Of a stretch of DNA of 64,000 bases, positions 59,967-64,000 are shown in pieces (the stretch's first letter is position 1; every line of letters starts with the position of its first letter). The notes beneath the pieces are model-generated. The model had not been told where the DNA came from. It searched no databases and saw nothing but the letters and a program-made list of their open reading frames with translations. Origin of the DNA: Pseudomonadota bacterium (GTDB lineage Bacteria > Pseudomonadota > Gammaproteobacteria > Xanthomonadales > Xanthomonadaceae); contig JAFEBV010000001.1 in the NCBI GenBank assembly GCA_018242485.1, forward strand, positions 62,001-126,000, written 5' to 3'. The position numbers and the translations under genes were made by a program.

Positions 59967-62747
59967 ATGCCCCGCCTCGTCCTGATCGACGGCTCGTCCT
60001 ACCTGTTCCGCGCCTTCCACGCCCTGCCGCCGCTGTCCAACGCCGCCGGCGAGCCGACCGGGGCGCTGTTCGGGGTGGTCAACATGCTGCGCGCCACGCT
60101 GAAGGAAAAACCCGAGTGCGCGGCCTTCGTGGTGGATGCCTCCGGGCCGACCTTCCGCGATGCGCTGTATCCGGACTACAAGGCCAACCGTCCGCCGATG
60201 CCCGACGACCTGCGCGCGCAGGTCGAACCGATGCTGAAAATCGTCGAGGCGCTGGGCTTTCCGATCCTGCGCGTGGCAGGCGTCGAGGCCGACGACGTGA
60301 TCGGCACGCTGGCGGTGCAGGCGCAAGCCGCCGGCGTGGACGTGACCATCTCCACCGGCGACAAGGATTTCGCCCAGCTCGTGCGCCCGGGCATCAAACT
60401 GGTCAACACCATGAGCGGCAGCGTGCTGGATACCGACGCGGCGGTGATGGCGAAGTTCGGGGTGCGCGCCGATCAGGTGATCGACCTGCTGGCCCTGATG
60501 GGCGATGCCGTGGACAACATCCCCGGCGTGGACAAATGCGGGCCGAAGACGGCGGCGAAGTGGCTGGGCGAGTACGGCTCGCTGGATGGCGTGATGGCGC
60601 ATGCGGCCGACATCGGCGGCAAGATCGGGCAGAACCTGCGCGACGCCCTGCCGCGGCTGCCGCTGTCGCGGCAACTGGCGAGCATCAAGACCGATGTCGC
60701 GCTCGAGCTGCCGCACGACGCGCTGCATCTGCGCGAACCGCAGGTGGACGATTTGCGCGGGTTGTATGCGCGCTATGGGTTCAATGCGCCGTTGAAAGAG
60801 CTGGGTGGCTCGGGGCTCGGGACTCGGGACTCGGGACTCGGAGAAGCAACCGCCACAACCGGATTGCGTGGTACGGCGGCAGGCTTCGCGCGCAGTGCCG
60901 ATGCACCCGAGGCCATCGACCCGGCGCTGGCGGTCAAGGGCGAATACGAATGCGCGACCACACCGGCGCAACTGGATGCGTGGATCGAAAAGCTGCGTGC
61001 AGCCGAACTGATCGCCTTCGACACCGAAACCGATTCCATCGACCCGATGCGCGCCAACCTCGTCGGCATCAGTTTCGCCGTCGAGGTCGGCCGTGCCTGC
61101 TACATCCCGCTGGCGCACGATTACCCCGGCACTCCGGCGCAACTCGATCGCGCGACGACGCTGGCCGCGCTGCGCACTATCCTCGAAGACGCCTCACGAC
61201 CGAAAGTCGGCCAGCACGGCAAGTACGACCTGCACGTGCTGCGCCGCCACGGCGTGGGGGTGCGCGGCTACGCACAAGACACGATGCTCGAATCCTTCGT
61301 GTGGAACGCCACCGCCACCCGCCACGACATGGATTCGCTGGCGCGGCGTTACCTCGGCTACGAGACGGTCAAGTACGAGGACGTGACCGGCAAGGGTCGC
61401 GCGCAGATCGCGTTCTCGCAGGTCGCGCTCGACGAGGCCACCCGCTACGCCGCCGAAGACGCCGACGTGACCTTGCGCCTGCACCGTGCCCTGCATCCGC
61501 GCCTGGAGAGCGAGCCGACGCTGGAGCGCGTGTACCGCCAGATCGAGATGCCGCTGGTGCCGGTGCTGGCACGCATCGAGGCCAACGGCGTGCTGATCGA
61601 CGCCGCCGAACTGCGCCGGCAAAGCGCCGAACTCGGCAAGCGCATGCACGAAGCCCAGCAGCAGGCGCAGCAGATCGCCGGGCGGCCGTTCAATCTCGAT
61701 TCGCCCAAGCAGTTGCAGGCGATCTTGTTCGATGAATTGAAGCTGACGGCGGCGGTGAAGACTCCCGGCGGGCAGCCCTCGACCAACGAGGAGGCGCTGG
61801 AAGCCATCGCCGACGCCCATCCGCTGCCGAAACTCATCCTCGAATACCGCGGCTTGGCCAAGCTGCGCAGCACCTACACCGAAAAGCTGCCCGAGGCGAT
61901 CAATCCCGACACCGGCCGCGTGCACACCAGTTTCCATCAGGCCGGCGCGGCCACCGGGCGACTGGCCTCGTCGGATCCGAACCTGCAGAACATCCCCATC
62001 CGCACCGCCGACGGCCGCCGCATCCGCACCGCCTTCATCGCCCCGCCGGGGCGGCAAATCCTCGCCTGCGACTACTCGCAGATCGAGCTGCGGATCATGG
62101 CGCATCTGTCCGAGGACGCCGGCCTGCTGCGCGCCTTCGCCGCCGGCATCGACATCCATCGCGCCACCGCCGCCGAGGTGTTCGGCGCGGCTTCCGCCGA
62201 TGCGGTCAGCGCCGACCAGCGCCGCGCCGCCAAGGCGATCAACTTCGGCCTGATCTACGGCATGAGCGCATTCGGACTGGCGCGCCAGCTCGGCATCGAG
62301 CGCGGTCAGGCGCAGGACTACATCGGCCTGTACTTCTCGCGTTATCCGGGCGTGCGCGAGTACATGGAGCGCACCCGCACGCAGGCGCGCGAACACGGTT
62401 ATGTCGAGACGGTGTTCGGCCGGCGCCTGTACCTGCCCGACATCCGCGCCCGCAACCAAGGCTTGCGCGCCGGTGCCGAACGCGCGGCGATCAACGCGCC
62501 GATGCAGGGCACCGCGGCGGACATCATCAAGCGCGCGATGGTCGCGGTCGATGGCTGGCTGCAAGGCCACGACGCACGCGCGCGGATGATCCTGCAGGTA
62601 CACGACGAACTGGTCTTCGAGGCCGATGCCGACTTCATCGCAACACTGCGTTCCGAAGTCGTGCAACGCATGCAGGATTCGGCGCAACTGCGCGTGCCGC
62701 TGGTGGTGGATTGCGGCGTGGGCGCGAACTGGGACGAAGCGCATTGA
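59967..62747 (+). CDS. polA: DNA polymerase I
   Basis: This 926-residue protein has all three activities. The 5'-nuclease domain is at about 1-275 (LVLIDGSSYLFRAFHAL, AGVEADDVIGTLAV). The 3'-5' exonuclease (about 330-510) has its catalytic residues (AFDTETDSID, KYDLHVLRR, YAAEDADVTLRLH), so it should proofread. The polymerase has motif A (DYSQIELRI), motif B (RRAAKAINFGLIYGM) and motif C (QVHDELVFEAD). Residues about 281-292 (GSGLGTRDSGLG) are coded by five tandem 7-bp units, in the linker after the nuclease domain. A gain or loss of one unit would shift the frame. Confidence 0.97.
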   Translation: MPRLVLIDGSSYLFRAFHALPPLSNAAGEPTGALFGVVNMLRATLKEKPECAAFVVDASGPTFRDALYPDYKANRPPMPDDLRAQVEPMLKIVEALGFPILRVAGVEADDVIGTLAVQAQAAGVDVTISTGDKDFAQLVRPGIKLVNTMSGSVLDTDAAVMAKFGVRADQVIDLLALMGDAVDNIPGVDKCGPKTAAKWLGEYGSLDGVMAHAADIGGKIGQNLRDALPRLPLSRQLASIKTDVALELPHDALHLREPQVDDLRGLYARYGFNAPLKELGGSGLGTRDSGLGEATATTGLRGTAAGFARSADAPEAIDPALAVKGEYECATTPAQLDAWIEKLRAAELIAFDTETDSIDPMRANLVGISFAVEVGRACYIPLAHDYPGTPAQLDRATTLAALRTILEDASRPKVGQHGKYDLHVLRRHGVGVRGYAQDTMLESFVWNATATRHDMDSLARRYLGYETVKYEDVTGKGRAQIAFSQVALDEATRYAAEDADVTLRLHRALHPRLESEPTLERVYRQIEMPLVPVLARIEANGVLIDAAELRRQSAELGKRMHEAQQQAQQIAGRPFNLDSPKQLQAILFDELKLTAAVKTPGGQPSTNEEALEAIADAHPLPKLILEYRGLAKLRSTYTEKLPEAINPDTGRVHTSFHQAGAATGRLASSDPNLQNIPIRTADGRRIRTAFIAPPGRQILACDYSQIELRIMAHLSEDAGLLRAFAAGIDIHRATAAEVFGAASADAVSADQRRAAKAINFGLIYGMSAFGLARQLGIERGQAQDYIGLYFSRYPGVREYMERTRTQAREHGYVETVFGRRLYLPDIRARNQGLRAGAERAAINAPMQGTAADIIKRAMVAVDGWLQGHDARARMILQVHDELVFEADADFIATLRSEVVQRMQDSAQLRVPLVVDCGVGANWDEAH
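60809..60843. repeat. 7-bp tandem array inside polA, unit CTCGGGA (5 copies)
   Basis: CTCGGGG, three CTCGGGA and CTCGGAG. It is the reverse complement of the CCCGAGT unit at 56837-56948. Total 35 bp, not a multiple of three. Confidence 0.9.
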
Positions 62748-62944
62748 GGTGGCGCAACACGCGCCGCGATACGGCGAAACCGGCACCGTAACGCTGCGCT
62801 AACGAACCCATGTGCCGGAAGTCACGCTTTGCTCGTCGCGGTGATTTTTCGGCATGAATGCATCCTGAATCCGACTCGAAAAACGCGCGCGATTTCACGA
62901 ACTCTAAAGGTGGGTAATGGTCAACTATCTCGCAACGGACGCAA

Positions 62945-63057
62945 CGTCCGTTGTCGGATGACTCTCTCCCCTGAGTGCATCCCGGAAGCCCCCTCTCCCC
63001 AAGGCCGGCTTCCACCCCTGGCCCCGCGAGCCCACCCCTGGCTCGCGGGGTTTTTAT
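62945..63057 (+). ncRNA. sX13-like small RNA
   Basis: Downstream of polA are three consecutive stem-loops with C-rich loops: ATGACTC/GAGTgCAT with loop TCTCCCCT (62958-62980), GGAAGCC/GGCTTCC with a loop containing CTCTCCCC (62984-63013), and CCCCGCGAGCC/GGCTCGCGGGG with loop CACCCCT (63022-63050), the last followed by TTTTT. Three hairpins with C-rich loops just after polA are the hallmark of Xanthomonas sX13, a regulatory RNA of about 115 nt. The 5' end is uncertain; a perfect hairpin CAACGGACG/CGTCCGTTG (62933-62953) overlaps it. Confidence 0.78.
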
Positions 63058-63059
63058 TT
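63022..63059 (+). terminator. Strong terminator of the small RNA
   Basis: An 11-bp perfect GC-rich stem with a 7-nt loop followed by TTTTTATTT. Confidence 0.92.
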
Positions 63060-63060
63060 C

Positions 63061-63727
63061 TCCCGCATGTCCCACCTATTCTTCGTCGGCATCGGACGAG
63101 ATTCGTCCTGTACCGACGAAGTCGACGTGCGCCGATGGCGACCGCCGGACACGGCGGCCACGGTAGCACTGGATCGGGACAGGTGGTGTCGCGTCGATCC
63201 AAGCGATGCAATCGAGCGCGCCAAGCCCTGCAGGCCGATGCAGAAGCGAACTGCATGCCCCACCCGGCACCAACGCTGCTTGAGCATTCATGCGAAGTGC
63301 CCCGTCAAAGGTACTTCCAGTGTCGTGGCTGGCCACTGGCATTGCGGTTGAAATCCCGCGCTCTCGATACCCGACTCCGCAAGGCGCAATCTCGGCGCCA
63401 TGCTTGCAACTCAGGCGTCCAAGTAACGATCCAAGTTCCCGCAAGGCAGGAGCAAGACGAGGCATCGAGGTATCGGTGGGTTCCTGCGGTTTACTGTGGA
63501 CAAATCCCGCAGATTCCGCGTATCGCGACCATTCCAGTCTCATGGGTGTCCACGCAGGACAACCAAGCCCATCAGTTCGTTTGTGCGGAGCCGCGCAATA
63601 CTTCGCGTACGTTCTTCCGCGGCTCTCGTCTGGCATATCGATCCCATCGCTGCACGCCATGGGCAAAGTCCGGATGGCGCTTGCCGTGCGACCTCGTAGT
63701 ATTTGCAATGGCAAGCGCGAGCGCGGC
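63061..63727. other. 667-bp region with no convincing gene
   Basis: The DNA is less GC-rich than the rest, and no frame on either strand has normal protein composition. A nested perfect inverted repeat lies at 63081-63121 (CTTCGTCGG/CCGACGAAG around GGACGA/TCGTCC). It is probably decayed or inserted sequence in front of the cytochrome remnant. Confidence 0.5.
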
Positions 63728-63883
63728 ATGCTGGGCGTGGATCGGCCGCTGGGGCATCGGCTGGAAGACATCCACGAAACCATCGGCACCATCGGCTATT
63801 ACCTCATCGGCCTGCACGCGCTCGCCGCGCTGTTCCATCATTACATCGTCCGCGACGACACTTTGCGCCGCATGCTGCCCTGA
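63728..63883 (+). pseudogene. Cytochrome b561 remnant (C-terminal part only)
   Basis: The last 51 residues of a cytochrome b561: GHRLEDIHETIGTIGYYLIG, LHALAALFHHYIVRDD and TLRRMLP. It includes the final membrane helix, two haem-ligand-type His residues and the family's typical DDTLRRMLP end. A complete protein would be about 180 residues; the first three helices are absent and the DNA before 63728 does not resemble them. It is a broken gene with only its 3' end kept. Confidence 0.75.
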
Positions 63884-63940
63884 GCGAACGCGAGCTTAGC
63901 GGCTTGTGCCGGCTGCAGCATCGGCGCTAGGGTGCCGTCC

Positions 63941-64000
63941 ATGACTACGACCTCGCCTGCATCGAAACCGGAATCTGCACGCCCGATGCCCGTCGTGTTC
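63941..64000 (+). CDS. Start of a gene cut by the window end
   Basis: ATG 63941 opens a frame of 20 visible codons (MTTTSPASKPESARPMPVVF) that runs off the window. The VVF at the edge could begin a beta-strand, but nothing can be said about the product. Confidence 0.35.
   Translation, partial: MTTTSPASKPESARPMPVVF

Noticed and set aside
62933..63059. Spot 42 RNA, which lies after polA in enterobacteria
   Set aside because: The three C-rich loops fit sX13 of xanthomonads better than Spot 42; only the location is shared.
63076..63792. A 238-codon minus-strand frame near the right end
   Set aside because: No family features, poor composition, and its left part runs antisense through the cytochrome b561 remnant, which has a clear signature.
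1..64000. tRNA and rRNA genes
   Set aside because: No sequence with a TTCGAATCC-type T-arm in a cloverleaf context or any rRNA block was noticed. A tRNAscan-SE run would settle this.

Overview
The window looks like chromosomal DNA of a high-GC gammaproteobacterium of the order Xanthomonadales (Lysobacterales). The grounds are an sX13-like small RNA directly downstream of polA, the rpe-trpE pair, xanthomonad-style interspersed palindromes and 7-bp tandem repeats, and the overall protein set. No rRNA, tRNA, CRISPR, prophage or complete insertion sequence was seen. Most of the DNA is ordinary housekeeping, catabolic and signalling genes in short operons, often converging on or diverging from repeat-filled gaps.

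Layout. 1-7.7 kb: end of a TadE/G-like pilus gene, MAPEG protein, FadE acyl-CoA dehydrogenase, GMC oxidoreductase, LemA protein, class-C-type serine hydrolase. 8-10.3 kb: GGDEF/EAL protein and a Lys/Ala-rich histone-like protein. 11-14.5 kb: glycine cleavage genes gcvT, gcvH, gcvPA (no gcvPB). 14.6-17.4 kb: Tat-type metallophosphoesterase, cupredoxin, ECF sigma and zinc anti-sigma. 17.4-24.8 kb: NfeD, SPFH protein, aldo/keto reductase, manganese-riboswitch-controlled UPF0016 exporter, diguanylate cyclase, methyltransferase, DusB, DUF1232 protein. 24.9-29.2 kb: ECF sigma overlapping a giant Ser/Thr kinase with a beta-propeller. 29.2-38 kb: metK, rsuA, a two-component pair with a His/Lys-rich secreted protein, rpe-trpE, purC. 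38-46.2 kb: tyrosine catabolism (hppD, hmgA, divergent MarR), two POT-family transporters, tryptophan dioxygenase. 46.3-50.3 kb: 2-oxoacid dehydrogenase E1alpha, E1beta, an unknown gene, E2. 50.3-54.7 kb: VOC protein, membrane protein, trpS, secreted protein, arginase. 54.8-58.5 kb: GAF-domain histidine kinase converging on an HD-GYP response regulator. 58.7-64 kb: His-rich secreted protein, DUF2782 protein, polA, sX13-like RNA, a cytochrome b561 remnant and the start of one more gene.

The main theme beyond the genes is repeat biology. (1) Two-palindrome elements of three arrangements, about 94, 101-102 and 104-111 bp long, occur between genes, and also inside coding DNA: twice in frame in the E2 linkers and once forming the C-terminus of FadE. 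(2) Tandem 7-bp arrays of several unit sequences abut start or stop codons (EAL protein, gcvPA, purC, trpS, HD-GYP protein), and one five-copy array lies inside polA at the linker after the 5'-nuclease domain. Slippage there would shift the frame. (3) A 174-bp double-hairpin element lies at 7767-7940.

Functionally the window is rich in amino-acid breakdown (glycine, tyrosine, tryptophan, arginine, 2-oxoacids), peptide uptake, c-di-GMP signalling and envelope-stress regulation. All assignments are from reading the sequence; no database search was run.
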